Below are positions 34,135 through 43,074 of a stretch of DNA of 56,211 nucleotides, one piece after another (position 1 is the first letter of the stretch; the number at the start of each line of letters is the position of its first letter). The stretch spans positions 1-56,211 of the forward strand of contig JAQBQD010000062.1 in assembly GCA_028287185.1 (NCBI GenBank), in the 5' to 3' direction. The notes under the pieces are model-generated. The model searched no databases, was not told where the DNA came from, and saw nothing but the letters and a program-made list of their open reading frames with translations. This stretch comes from Gemmatimonadota bacterium. GTDB taxonomy: Bacteria > Gemmatimonadota > Gemmatimonadetes > Longimicrobiales > Longimicrobiaceae. The position numbers and the translations under genes were made by a program.

Positions 34135-34738
34135 CACGCGGGTCCTGGACGGTGCAACGCCCCTGGACCCGGACGAGTCCGAAGGACTGATCCCCAGGCA
34201 CATCGCCACGCGCGGCGAGTTGAACGAGGCCGAGGAGGCGAACATCGCACGCGGGTTCGCCTGGGGATTGAAGGTCCTGCGGCGTCGCGACGTGCTGAGC
34301 GAAAGCTTCGTATACGATCTGCACGCCCGGATGTTCGGCGACGTGTGGGGGTGGGCGGGTGCCGTCCGCCGGTCCAACAAGAACATCGGCATCGACCGGT
34401 TCCGAGTTCGGATGGCCGTGCGGGACCTGATGGCCGATGCCGCCGCGTGGCGTGAAGGGTCCGTGTACGTGCCGGATGAGGCCGCCGTGAGGCTCCACCA
34501 TCGGCTGGTGTGGATTCACCCGTTCCCGAACGGCAACGGCCGGCATGCCCGCATGATGGCCGACCTGTACATGGTGCGTGAGCGCCGGCGACCGTTGCCA
34601 TGGGGTCCACTGGCCGACACCGGCGCTCTCCGCGCTGCCTACGTGTCGGCCCTCCGAGCGGCCGACCGGGACGACTACCGCCCTCTCCTCGAGTTCGCGC
34701 GCGGCAGTGCACGTGAGCGTCCGGTTCGGCAGAAGTAG
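34124..34738 (+). CDS. Mobile mystery protein B (Fic-domain AMPylase-like)
   Basis: A 204-residue Fic protein with the complete catalytic loop HPFPNGNGRHARMM (His132, Asn137-Gly-Asn, Arg140, Arg143) and an upstream VYDLHARMFGDVWGWAGAVR typical of the mobile mystery B group. Fic proteins transfer AMP or other nucleotide moieties to target side chains, and Fic/Xre pairs often act as toxin-antitoxin modules. GTG 34124 lies within the end of the upstream gene. The absence of a visible inhibitory (S/T)xxxE(G/N) motif means that control may come from protein A. Confidence 0.83.
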   Translation: MTPDTRVLDGATPLDPDESEGLIPRHIATRGELNEAEEANIARGFAWGLKVLRRRDVLSESFVYDLHARMFGDVWGWAGAVRRSNKNIGIDRFRVRMAVRDLMADAAAWREGSVYVPDEAAVRLHHRLVWIHPFPNGNGRHARMMADLYMVRERRRPLPWGPLADTGALRAAYVSALRAADRDDYRPLLEFARGSARERPVRQK

Positions 34739-34928
34739 ATCGGACCCGGCTTCGGCCGAATACGTTGGTGATCGGAGCGTTTGATCCACGTCGTGATCCT
34801 GCCGGCGGGCCGCTGTGATCGTCCACCGAGTGTGGGACGAGCACATGCGCGAAATCCGGGGCGGGGCTATCTTTGCGGGCGACAGGGGCGCGGGGGCCCG
34901 CGCCGGCGTGCGTGACCGGGGAAGGGCG

Positions 34929-35288
34929 ATGGAGATCTACAAGGAGTTCGTGTTCGAGGCGGCGCACCGGCTGCCCAACGTGCCGCCGGGGCACAAGTGC
35001 GCGCGGCTGCACGGGCACTCGTTCCGGGTGCGCCTGGTGGTGCGCGGCGGCGTGGACGCGCACACCGGCTGGGTGATGGACTTCGCGGACGTGAAGGCCG
35101 CTTTCAAGCCCTTCTACGACCAGCTCGACCACCACTACCTGAACGACGTGGAAGGGCTGGAGAACCCCACCAGCGAGAACATCGCCCGCTGGATCTGGCA
35201 GCGAGTGCGGCCGGTGCTGCCCGCGCTCGCCAAGGTGATCGTGCGCGAGACCTGCACCTCCGGCAGCGTCTACCGCGGCGAGGACTGA
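34929..35288 (+). CDS. queD: 6-carboxytetrahydropterin synthase (QueD)
   Basis: A 119-residue 6-pyruvoyltetrahydropterin-synthase-family enzyme for queuosine (7-deazaguanine) biosynthesis. Zinc-binding and catalytic motifs are [20 protein letters not shown] (histidine and CxxxHGH region), [11 protein letters not shown] and DHHYLN. ATG 34929 follows GGGGAAGGGCG; the upstream in-frame extension has no homology. No queC/queE/queF genes are adjacent, so the pathway is dispersed. Confidence 0.9.
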   Translation: MEIYKEFVFEAAHRLPNVPPGHKCARLHGHSFRVRLVVRGGVDAHTGWVMDFADVKAAFKPFYDQLDHHYLNDVEGLENPTSENIARWIWQRVRPVLPALAKVIVRETCTSGSVYRGED

Positions 35289-35742
35289 CGACCCGCGGCC
35301 GCACCTCCCTTTCGCCATGGCGTCAGTGTCGGCGGGATGACGAGGCGCTGGATGAGAGCGGCAACTGCGCCCACGCCTGTCATCCTCCCCGTGCCGGACG
35401 CGTGAGACAGCCGCCGAAGCACATGCTCGTGGTGGGGCGGCTGCAGTCCGCGGCGGGCGCGCAGGTGGAGCTGCACGCCGGGCGGCGACATCCGCATCGA
35501 GCTGTACGCGGACAGGGCGCCCAAGACGGTCGCCAACTTCCTGCGCCACGTGGATGAGGGGCGCTACCGGACGGCGAGCTTCTACCGCATGCACCTGTCA
35601 TCGGCGCAACGGATGAAGTCCGGCAGCGGCTTCGTGCAGGGAGGCCTCCGGTACGGCGACCCGATGAGGATCCTGCCACCCATCCCGCTGGAGTCGACGA
35701 AGCAGGCACGCTTCGCCCGCGCTCACCCAGCGTTCGTCGTCC
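35289..35742. other. Decayed region between queD and the aldo/keto reductase
   Basis: 454 bp with no intact gene. It holds a cyclophilin remnant at 35484-35711; the first 190 bp contain short frames only. Confidence 0.5.
35484..35711 (+). pseudogene. Cyclophilin (peptidyl-prolyl isomerase) remnant
   Basis: The frame reads GDIRIELYADRAPKTVANFL, then DEGRYRTASFYR, FVQGGL and PPIPLEST, which is the first half of a cyclophilin-type isomerase. No start codon or N-terminal export sequence is joined to it, and after PPIPLEST the conserved SMAR/F.I.. half is missing. The downstream gene runs antisense just beyond. It is a truncated, probably inactive copy. Confidence 0.65.
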
Positions 35743-36675
35743 TCACCCTGCAGCCGGGGCGATGCGGTCGATCTCGGCGAGGTCTTCGGGCGTGAGCGAC
35801 CAGCCGGCGGCGGCGGCGTTGGCGTGGATCTGCTCGGGGCGGGTGGCGCCGGCGATGACGGAGGCGACGACGGGGCGGGCGAGCAGCCACGAGAACGCCA
35901 GCTCCAGGATGGTGTGGCCGCGCGCCTCGGCGAAGGCGATCAGCTTCTCCACCACGTCCAGCCGCGCCTCGGTGAGAACGCCCGCGAAGTAGCCGCCCCC
36001 GGCGATGCGCGTGCCCTGGGGCACCGGCTCGCCCTTGCGGTACTTGCCCGTCAGCAGGCCGCTGAACAGGGGAAAGTACGGCAGGAACGCCACGTCCGTC
36101 CGCTCGCACTCGGCCAGCACGCCGTCCGCCTCGGGCGCGCGGTGCAGCAGGCTGTAGTCGTTCTGCACGCTGCGGAAGCGCGCGCCGCCCGATGCACGCG
36201 CGGCGGCCTCGGCGTCGCGAAGCTGCCGCACGGAGAAGTTGCTGCACCCGATCTCGCGCACCTTGCCGGCCTTCACCAGCTCGTCCAGCGCGCCCAGCGT
36301 GTCGGCGATGGGCACGGTGTCGTCCGGCTTGTGAAGCTGGTACAGGTCGATGACGTCCACGCCCAGGCGCCGCAGGCTGTCGTCCGCGGCCTGGCGCACG
36401 TACTCGGGCCGGGCGCCCGTCTTTCCGTCGCCCATGTCGCTGCCGAACTTGGTGGCGATGACCGCGCGCTCGCGGCGCCCCTTCAGCGCCTGGCCCAGCA
36501 GCTCCTCGCTGGCGCCCTTGCCGTACGTATCCGCCGTGTCGAAGAAGTTGATGCCGGACTCCAGCGCCGCGTCCACCACCCGCACGGTCGCTTCCGCATC
36601 CATCCGCGTCCCGAAGTTGTTGCATCCCACCCCCACCACCGACACCTCCAGCCCCCCGATCCGTCTCGTCTGCAT
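35743..36675 (-). CDS. Aldo/keto reductase
   Basis: A 310-residue (beta/alpha)8 NADPH-dependent reductase. The catalytic tetrad is visible as Asp and Tyr in FFDTADTYGKG, Lys in VIATKFGSD and His in YQLHKPDDT. Later, SVIAGATRPEQ is the usual NADPH-binding stretch. The start ATG 36673-36675 gives MQTRRIGGLEVSVVGVG; upstream sequence is GATC-rich intergenic DNA. Substrate unknown; general aldehyde detoxification or catabolic roles are possible. Confidence 0.9.
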   Translation of the reverse strand: MQTRRIGGLEVSVVGVGCNNFGTRMDAEATVRVVDAALESGINFFDTADTYGKGASEELLGQALKGRRERAVIATKFGSDMGDGKTGARPEYVRQAADDSLRRLGVDVIDLYQLHKPDDTVPIADTLGALDELVKAGKVREIGCSNFSVRQLRDAEAAARASGGARFRSVQNDYSLLHRAPEADGVLAECERTDVAFLPYFPLFSGLLTGKYRKGEPVPQGTRIAGGGYFAGVLTEARLDVVEKLIAFAEARGHTILELAFSWLLARPVVASVIAGATRPEQIHANAAAAGWSLTPEDLAEIDRIAPAAG

Positions 36676-37120
36676 CGTCACTCCCCGATTCGTGGTTCGT
36701 CGCTCCGAACGCGCTGCATCGACCGCTCCGCCAATCCTCTGACCGCTTCCAACGAGTCTTCGATCCACCGATCCGTGGACCCGCGGATCGTCCGATCCGT
36801 CGATCCACCCAACGGTTGAACGTCGACCGTGCGCAGCCGCAAAAGCCCATCCGCCCGCGCAACACGCCACCGGACCACGTTCGGCGAGCGGTGGGAGCCG
36901 ATCGGATGACCTTCGATGCTTGACCATAGATCGATAGCAAGAAACGCGCGCGCGGCGGACTCGAGTCCGCGTGACCGCCACACTTGGCGAGGCCGAAAGC
37001 GAGGCCGTCCGCCGTCTTCCCGCGGTGTCACGCGGCTTGCAGACGCACGGCGGCCTGCCGGCGCCGCGGGAATGCGGCGGCGGACGAGCGTGCAACCGGG
37101 AACCGAGCGGGAGGTGCGGG
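36676..37120. other. Intergenic, GATC-rich tract between divergent genes
   Basis: 445 bp with no gene. 36750-36820 is dense in GATCC/GATCG words (CGATCCACCGATCCGTGG). Promoters for both flanking genes presumably lie here but none is clear. Confidence 0.4.
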
Positions 37121-38647
37121 ATGGAATCGTCCGAACGATCGCGGTCCGTGTGGAAGGCCACGGCGCCGCTGCGCCAGTTCGCCCCGCTGAAGGGCGAGAC
37201 GACGGCCGACGTGTGCGTGGTGGGCGCGGGCATCGCGGGGATGACCACGGCGTACCTGCTGGCGAAGGCCGGCAAGCGCGTGCTGGTGCTGGACGGCAAC
37301 GCCGTCGGCGGGGGCGAGACGGGCCAGACCACGGCGCACCTGTCGAGCGCGCTGGACGACCGCTACGACAGCATCGAGCAGGTGTTCGGCCAGGACGGCG
37401 CAAGGCTGGCGTACGAGAGCCACCAGGCCGCCATCGAGCGCATCGGCGCCATCGCGGCCGAGGAAGGCATCGACTGTGGCTACGAGCGCCTGGACGGCTA
37501 CCTCTTCCTGGCGCCGGGCCACTCGCCCGACCTGCTGGACGACGAGCTGACCGCCGCCCGCCGAGCGGGCTTCGAGGGCGTGGAGCGCCTGCCCCGCGCG
37601 CCGGTGACGACCTTCGACACGGGACCCTGCCTGCGCTTTCCGCGGCAGGCGCAGCTCCACCCCCTGAAGTACCTGAACGGGCTGGCGGACGCCATCGTGA
37701 AGCTGGGCGGCACCATCCACACGGGGAGCCACGTCACGGAGCTGGAGGGCGGCACCCGGGCGCGGGCGGGCGGCGCGGGCTTCGGGGTGACGGCGGTCGC
37801 GGTGGTGGTGGCGACGAACTCGCCCATCAGCGACCTGTTCTCCATCCACACCAAGCAGGAGCCGTATCGCAGCTTCGTGATCGCCGCGAAGGTGGCGGAG
37901 CAGGCGGTGCCGCGCGCGCTGTACTGGGACACGGGCGATCCGTACCACTACGTGCGCCTGCAGGAGACGGACGGGGGCACGCTGCTCGTCGTGGGCGGCG
38001 AGGACCACAAGACGGGGCACGAGGACGACGCGGAGGCGCGCTGGGCCGCGCTTGAGGCGTGGACGCGCGAGCGCTTCCCGATCACCTCCGTGGAGCATCG
38101 GTGGTCGGGCCAGGTGATGGAGCCCGTGGACTACATGGCGTTCATCGGCCGCGACCCCAACGGGCAGGACAACCTGTACGTGGCCACCGGCGACTCGGGC
38201 CACGGGATGACGCACGGCACCATCGCGGGCATGCTGCTGGGCGACCTGATCCAGGCCGTGCCCAACCCGTGGACGGAGCTGTACGACCCCGCGCGCAAGT
38301 CGCTGTCGCCCGCGCCGGTGAAGGAGTTCGTGAAGGCAAACGTGGACGTGGCGCTGCAGTACGCGGACGTGGTGCTGCAGAAGGACGCGGAGTCGGAGGA
38401 CGCGATCGCGCCCGGCACCGGCGCCGTCCTGCGCCACGGCACACACCCGGTGGCCGCCTTCCGCGACGAGCAGGGCGTGGTGCACCGCTGCTCGGCGCTG
38501 TGCACGCACCTGAAGTGCGTGGTGCAGTGGAACTCGGCCGAGCGGAGCTGGGACTGCCCGTGCCACGGCTCGCGCTTCTCGCCCACGGGCGAGGTGCTGA
38601 ACGGCCCCGCCAGCGCCCCGCTGCCCCCGGTGGAGGCGCCGCGGTGA
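37121..38647 (+). CDS. FAD-dependent oxidoreductase with C-terminal Rieske domain
   Basis: A 508-residue fusion. Residues 25-55 hold the dinucleotide fold ([19 protein letters not shown]), and GQTTAHLSS and DSGHGMTHG are typical of glycine-oxidase-like (DAO) enzymes. The C-terminus has a Rieske [2Fe-2S] domain with CTHLKC and [13 protein letters not shown]. Such fusions carry out flavin-dependent oxidations with electron transfer through the cluster; the substrate is unknown. ATG 37121 follows GGGAGGTGCGGG. The stop overlaps the start of the HAD gene by 4 nt. Confidence 0.88.
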   Translation: MESSERSRSVWKATAPLRQFAPLKGETTADVCVVGAGIAGMTTAYLLAKAGKRVLVLDGNAVGGGETGQTTAHLSSALDDRYDSIEQVFGQDGARLAYESHQAAIERIGAIAAEEGIDCGYERLDGYLFLAPGHSPDLLDDELTAARRAGFEGVERLPRAPVTTFDTGPCLRFPRQAQLHPLKYLNGLADAIVKLGGTIHTGSHVTELEGGTRARAGGAGFGVTAVAVVVATNSPISDLFSIHTKQEPYRSFVIAAKVAEQAVPRALYWDTGDPYHYVRLQETDGGTLLVVGGEDHKTGHEDDAEARWAALEAWTRERFPITSVEHRWSGQVMEPVDYMAFIGRDPNGQDNLYVATGDSGHGMTHGTIAGMLLGDLIQAVPNPWTELYDPARKSLSPAPVKEFVKANVDVALQYADVVLQKDAESEDAIAPGTGAVLRHGTHPVAAFRDEQGVVHRCSALCTHLKCVVQWNSAERSWDCPCHGSRFSPTGEVLNGPASAPLPPVEAPR

Positions 38648-39315
38648 GCCGTCCGCGCGCGGCGATCCTGGACGTGGACGGCACGCTGATCGACAGCAAC
38701 GACGCCCACGCGGCCGCCTGGGTGGACGCCGGCCGCGAGGCGGGCCACGAGATCGCGTTCGACCGGGTGCGGCGGTTGATCGGCAAGGGCGGCGACAAGG
38801 TGCTGCCCGAGCTGACGGGCATCCAGGAGGACTCGCCCGAGGGCAAGCGCATCACCGAACGCCGCGGCGAGATCTTCCGAACGCGCTACCTTCCCGAGCT
38901 GCGACCGTTCCCGCATGCCCGCGCCCTGCTGCTGCGGATGAAGGCGGACGGGCTCGCGCTGGTCGTCGCCAGCTCCGCCAGCAGCGAGGACCTGGGCCTG
39001 CTGCTGGACCAGGCCGGCGTGCACGACCTGATCGAGGAGAAGACGTCCTCGTCCGACGCCGACGAGTCCAAGCCCGACCCCGACATCGTGCAGGCAGCGC
39101 TCGCCGGCGCTCGCGTTCGGCCGGGCGAGGCGGTGATGCTGGGCGACACGCCCTACGACGTGGAGAGCGCCGGGCGCGCGGGCGTGCGGTGCGTGGCGCT
39201 CCGCTGCGGAGGCTGGGACGACGCGGGGCTCGAAGGCGCGGTTGCGATCTACGACGACCCGGCCGATCTTCTCCGCCGGTACGACGAGTCGCCTTTCGCG
39301 GGCAAGCGCGGGTGA
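38644..39315 (+). CDS. HAD-superfamily phosphatase
   Basis: A 223-residue HAD hydrolase. Motif I is [12 protein letters not shown], motif [11 protein letters not shown], motif III lysine in ESKPDPDIV and motif [14 protein letters not shown]. It starts at GTG 38644, overlapping the preceding stop (GTGA), so it is coupled to the FAD-Rieske gene. It resembles beta-phosphoglucomutase/phosphoglycolate phosphatase-like HADs, with the substrate unassigned. A palindromic repeat lies downstream. Confidence 0.88.
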   Translation: MSRPRAAILDVDGTLIDSNDAHAAAWVDAGREAGHEIAFDRVRRLIGKGGDKVLPELTGIQEDSPEGKRITERRGEIFRTRYLPELRPFPHARALLLRMKADGLALVVASSASSEDLGLLLDQAGVHDLIEEKTSSSDADESKPDPDIVQAALAGARVRPGEAVMLGDTPYDVESAGRAGVRCVALRCGGWDDAGLEGAVAIYDDPADLLRRYDESPFAGKRG

Positions 39316-39339
39316 AGGAGGGCCGGGCATCTGCCCCGG

Positions 39340-39395
39340 GCGGCTGAAGCCACGGCAACGACGGCCCGAAGCCTCCCTTCGGAGGCTGCTCCGCG
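39340..39395. repeat. Dispersed palindromic repeat, copy C
   Basis: Begins GCGGCTGAAGCC and ends CGAAGCC (39367)...GGCTGCTCCGCG (39395), with AGCCTCC/GGAGGCT forming a hairpin. The final 29 nt share both ends exactly with the copy at 47596-47624. Confidence 0.6.
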
Positions 39396-39517
39396 TGGAA
39401 GCCGGCATCCCCGCCACGGGCCAGACCTGACACCCCGTCGCCCGCTTCCGGGAGAAAGGGCCGGGAGGTGAGGGACCTCGCCATCCGCGGGAAATCCACA
39501 CGAATCAGGCGGGGCGG

Positions 39518-40492
39518 ATGGCGCAGCGGGAAGGGGTGGACGGCGGGATCGCGGCGGAGGCGACGGGGCCGGGGCCGGGGTGGGGATGGACGGAGACGTC
39601 GCTGCTGGGGATGGTGCTGGTCTGGGGCGCCAACTTCGCCGTGGTGAAGCGCACGCTCGCGACCTTCGATCCGCTGGCTTTCAACGGCCTGCGCTTCCTG
39701 ATCGCATCGCTCTTCGTGGCGGCCGTGCTCCGCGCGCAGGGGCCGATCCCGCGCCCCGACCGCCGCGACGTGCCGCGCCTGGTGGCGATCGGCATCCTGG
39801 GCAACGTGCTGTACCAGGTGGCGTTCATCCTGGGGCTGAGCCGCACGGCCGCGGGGCACGCCAGCGTGGTGCTGGCACTGTCGCCCATGTTCACCGCGCT
39901 GCTGTCGCGGTGGACGGGGCACGAGCGGCCCGGCGGCCGCACGTGGAGCGGCGCGGCGTTGTCCATCCTGGGCATCGCGCTGGTCTCGTCCGGCAGCCTG
40001 CGCGCGGGGGCGCCGCCGGGGGCGCTGGTCGGCGACCTGATCCTGGTGGGATCGGCGGTCCTGTGGGCGGCGTACACGGTGGGGTCGCGGCCCCTGGTGC
40101 AGCGCTACGGCGCCGTGCCGACCACGGCGTGGACGCTGTGGATCGGCACGCCGCCGCTGCTGCTGGCCGGCGCGCCCGCCCTGCTGCGCCAGCGCTGGAG
40201 CGGCATCAGCCCCGGCGCGTGGGGCGGGCTCTTCTTCTCGGCGTGCCTGTCCATCGGCCTGGCCTACCTCATCTGGTACCGCGGCGTGGAGAAGATCGGC
40301 AACACGCGTACCGCCATCTTCAGCAACCTCACGCCCCTGGTCGCCCTTGCCGTGAGCGCCGCCTGGCTGGGCGAGCGCCCGTCCGCGCTCTCGATGGTGG
40401 GCGTGGCGCTCACACTGGGCGGGGTGATGTGGGTGCGGTCCGATCACGGCCGCCACGGCGCGCCCCGGGAGGCCCTCGCGGCGGAGGGGTGA
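39518..40492 (+). CDS. EamA-family transporter (DMT superfamily)
   Basis: A 324-residue inner-membrane protein with about ten hydrophobic segments arranged as two EamA repeats, for example MVLVWGANFAVVKRTL near residue 32 (the family entry motif) and VSAAWLGERPSALSMVGVAL at the end of the second repeat. It is likely a drug/metabolite exporter of the RhaT/EamA type; the substrate cannot be read. ATG 39518 follows a GGCGGGGCGG-type site. It is a single gene flanked by a repeat and a small minus-strand gene. Confidence 0.88.
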   Translation: MAQREGVDGGIAAEATGPGPGWGWTETSLLGMVLVWGANFAVVKRTLATFDPLAFNGLRFLIASLFVAAVLRAQGPIPRPDRRDVPRLVAIGILGNVLYQVAFILGLSRTAAGHASVVLALSPMFTALLSRWTGHERPGGRTWSGAALSILGIALVSSGSLRAGAPPGALVGDLILVGSAVLWAAYTVGSRPLVQRYGAVPTTAWTLWIGTPPLLLAGAPALLRQRWSGISPGAWGGLFFSACLSIGLAYLIWYRGVEKIGNTRTAIFSNLTPLVALAVSAAWLGERPSALSMVGVALTLGGVMWVRSDHGRHGAPREALAAEG

Positions 40493-40667
40493 GTCGGCAG
40501 GCGGATGCGCGGCGGGTGGGATGTCGGGCCGCTCGGGGAGGCGGATGCGGGGCCCGCGGTCGCCCGCGACGCCCAGCGACGAAGCGGGGGACGGCTCCAT
40601 CGCCGTCCCCCGCCGTCGTCATCCGTCGGCTCCGTTGCCGCGGCCCGGGCTCCCGGGCTGCGGCGCG

Positions 40668-40889
40668 CTACCGCACGATCTGCGGGATCTCGCGGTTGGG
40701 GCGGCGGCCCTTGTCGCGGTGCAGGGCGTATCCCTGCCAGCCGCACCCCACGCACTCGCGGCGGGTCAGGTGCCCGCGGGCGAGCGCCTTCAACAGCGCG
40801 AGCACGACGGGAAAGGGCATGCGCTCCGTGCGGCGGGCGCAGCGCGGGCACGCCTTGCCCATCTGGAACGGGAGCAGCCGAATATGCAT
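40668..40889 (-). CDS. Small zinc-ribbon protein
   Basis: A 73-residue protein with two CxxC pairs (CPRCARR and CVGCGWQGY) in a compact zinc ribbon, preceded by a short N-terminus (MHIRLLPFQMGKA) and followed by a basic tail (RDKGRRPNREIP). Start ATG 40887-40889 has no strong ribosome binding site. Its arrangement resembles small DNA/RNA-binding or chaperone zinc ribbons. Function unknown. It is separated from the oxygenase gene by 185 nt. Confidence 0.55.
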   Translation of the reverse strand: MHIRLLPFQMGKACPRCARRTERMPFPVVLALLKALARGHLTRRECVGCGWQGYALHRDKGRRPNREIPQIVR

Positions 40890-41074
40890 GGATGAAGCGG
40901 ACGGGAGCCGGGGAAGCCACGGCGGATGGCGATGCGCGGTGCCGGGAAAACGCCGCGCCGGGGCAATGCCGGCCCGGAGAAGGGACGGCCGCCGGAAGGG
41001 GGAACATGTGGCAGCGCACCTTACAGCGCAATGACACGTGCTACTGAAAGGCGTTTCAGCTCGTGGAAGAGGCG

Positions 41075-42169
41075 TCACCCCCGCATGGCATCCGCCAGCA
41101 GGCGGTGGAAGTGGTGCGTGCCCACCTCGCGCCGCGGCGAGTAGCGACCCCGGTGGTAGATGCGCGACCTCACGCCCTTCTGCACGGCCTCCACCACCTC
41201 CTCGTCCTCCATCTCCACACGGTGCAGGTCCGATCCCGCGCCCTGTTCGCGCAGCGACTCGTCCCACACGTACGACAGGAACGAAACGCGCGTACGCTCC
41301 GGGCCCACGGGCTGCACCACGTTCACGGACAGGCCCCACGGGTAGAAGTTGAGCATCAGGTTGGGAAAGAGCCACCAGTACCACGCCGCCACCAGCGTGC
41401 CCTCGTCCGGGTGGCCGGCGGGCAGCCGGAAGGCGTCGGCGCGGGAGCGCGTGGTGCCGAGCTGCAGGTTGCACCAGGGAAAGAGCTCGGTGCGGTAGGT
41501 GGAGTAGTCCAGCGCCCCCGAAAGGCTGGCGTTGTGGACGTAGGGGATGTGGAACTCCTCCAGGTAGTTGTCGCAGTACAGCGCCCAGTTCGCCCGCATG
41601 TGGTAGTCGCGCGAGCCGGCGGGGTCGAACACGGCGCGATCCAGCGGCAGCCAGCCCACGCGCTCCTTCACCGGCCCGATCCACTCCTCGAACGGCACGG
41701 CCGGATCGACGGAGGTGAACGCCAGCGGCCCCCAGCGCTCCAGCGGAAGGCGGCGCAGGTCGTCGGCCGGGGTGGGAAAGCTCTCCACGCCCTCGAACTC
41801 GGGCATGGCCACGAAGCTGCCGTCCAGGTCGAAGCGCCGGCCGTGGTAGCGGCAGCGCATGCCGCGCGCGTGGCACTCGCCCTCCACCAGCACGGTGCCC
41901 CGGTGCGTGCACACGTTCGAGAGGCAGCGCACCGCCTGGTCGTCGCCGCACGCCAGCAGCAGCGGCTCGTCCAGACACCCTTCCAGCAGCGTCACGGGCA
42001 GCAGGTGCCCCGGCGCGCGCACCCGCTCCGCCCCCGGCACGATCTGCCAGCTCCGCGCGAACACCCGCTCGCGCTGCACGGCGAAGTACGCGGGGTCGCA
42101 GTACACCTCGCCCGGCAGGGTCTCGGCGCGCTCGATGGCGGGATCGATGCTGAAGTCGCGGACGGGCAT
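41075..42169 (-). CDS. Rieske non-heme iron oxygenase, alpha-subunit-like
   Basis: A 364-residue protein with a Rieske [2Fe-2S] site (CTHRGTVLVEGECHARGMRC and YHGRRF) and a mononuclear iron site (CDNYLEEFHIPYVHN). Domain order and length fit aromatic-ring-hydroxylating dioxygenase large subunits or monooxygenases of the same group (choline/betaine-type). No small subunit, ferredoxin or reductase gene is adjacent, so substrate and partner remain open. ATG 42167-42169 gives MPVRDFSIDPAIERAE. Confidence 0.85.
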   Translation of the reverse strand: MPVRDFSIDPAIERAETLPGEVYCDPAYFAVQRERVFARSWQIVPGAERVRAPGHLLPVTLLEGCLDEPLLLACGDDQAVRCLSNVCTHRGTVLVEGECHARGMRCRYHGRRFDLDGSFVAMPEFEGVESFPTPADDLRRLPLERWGPLAFTSVDPAVPFEEWIGPVKERVGWLPLDRAVFDPAGSRDYHMRANWALYCDNYLEEFHIPYVHNASLSGALDYSTYRTELFPWCNLQLGTTRSRADAFRLPAGHPDEGTLVAAWYWWLFPNLMLNFYPWGLSVNVVQPVGPERTRVSFLSYVWDESLREQGAGSDLHRVEMEDEEVVEAVQKGVRSRIYHRGRYSPRREVGTHHFHRLLADAMRG

Positions 42170-42547
42170 GGGCGTGTGAAGGTGGGATTCGATTGAGGAT
42201 GGATGGCCGCGTGTCCGGGCGCAATGTAGGCGGGGGATCGAGCGCAGGCCACGGTTCAGCGCGGCGGCGGTGGTGCGTCTCCCGCCGGCGAGGTAGGTTG
42301 AGCGGATCGAACCAGCTACGATGCGCCATCGGTCGATGCGCGGACACGCGCTGCATTCGCGTCGCATTGGGCGCGAGCGGTGGAGCGAGCCGGGGAGCCG
42401 GCGCCGGGCGCCGCCCCTCGGGTTGGCCCGGGGCTGCCGTAGAAACCAAGCCCGCCGTCGCGGGCTCCTCCTGGCCGCAGGCGCCGGCCGGGCGGGCCCG
42501 ACATCACCGATCGGCGACCGCGCCACGACGACATCCACGGAACGGTC
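42170..42547. other. Intergenic region with inverted repeats
   Basis: 378 bp with no gene. It contains GATC-rich sequence (42290-42350) and a hairpin AGCCCGC/GCGGGCT near 42463 that may be a partial relative of the dispersed repeat. Confidence 0.4.
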
Positions 42548-42973
42548 TTGAAGACTTTCGATTGGCGGCTGGTTCTTCCCCTCGGCGTGCTGCTGGGCGC
42601 CTTCCGCATCGTGGCGCGGCTGGGGGATGTGCTGCCGCTGGCGGCGGTGGCGCGGCAGGCGCTCGGCGTCGTGGGGACGGCGGGCATGGTGGGCGTGGCC
42701 GTGTGGCTGGGCCTGCGCCTGGCGCCGCGCGCGGACTGGACGCGGGCCGTGCTCGCGAACGGCCTTGCGGTGGGGACGCTGGCGGCGGTGCTGCGGTCCG
42801 GCGCCCTCGTCGCGGCGGCCGGCGGCGCGACCGCCGTGCAGTGGGGGATCGTGCTGGCGGTGTCGCTGGTGTCGGGCGTGTTGCTGGGAGGGCTGCTGCT
42901 GGGGTTCGCGGCGGGGCTGCGGCACCTGGGGCTGGTGCGGCCGGACGACGCGGGCGACGCGCGGGGGCGCTGA
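42548..42973 (+). CDS. Small multi-pass membrane protein
   Basis: A 141-residue, very hydrophobic protein with about four spans (first LVLPLGVLLGAFRIVA, last VLLGGLLLGFAAGLRH). It starts at TTG 42548 (MKTFDWRLVL), with only a weak upstream purine stretch; the frame has no better start. No family is recognised. It lies 101 nt before the APC permease and may be cotranscribed. The C-terminal tail is short and charged. Confidence 0.55.
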   Translation: MKTFDWRLVLPLGVLLGAFRIVARLGDVLPLAAVARQALGVVGTAGMVGVAVWLGLRLAPRADWTRAVLANGLAVGTLAAVLRSGALVAAAGGATAVQWGIVLAVSLVSGVLLGGLLLGFAAGLRHLGLVRPDDAGDARGR

Positions 42974-43074
42974 GCCGCCCTGGCGCGCGGAACGGCGCAC
43001 CGCTACCCTGTGGCATCCCTTCCCCGGCCGTCCCAGCCTCCGCGGAACCCATCGACCCGCACCGTCCATCATCC

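Noticed and set aside
34739..34928. PreQ1 riboswitch before queD
   Set aside because: No recognisable aptamer core; only a TATCTT-like -10 near 34868.
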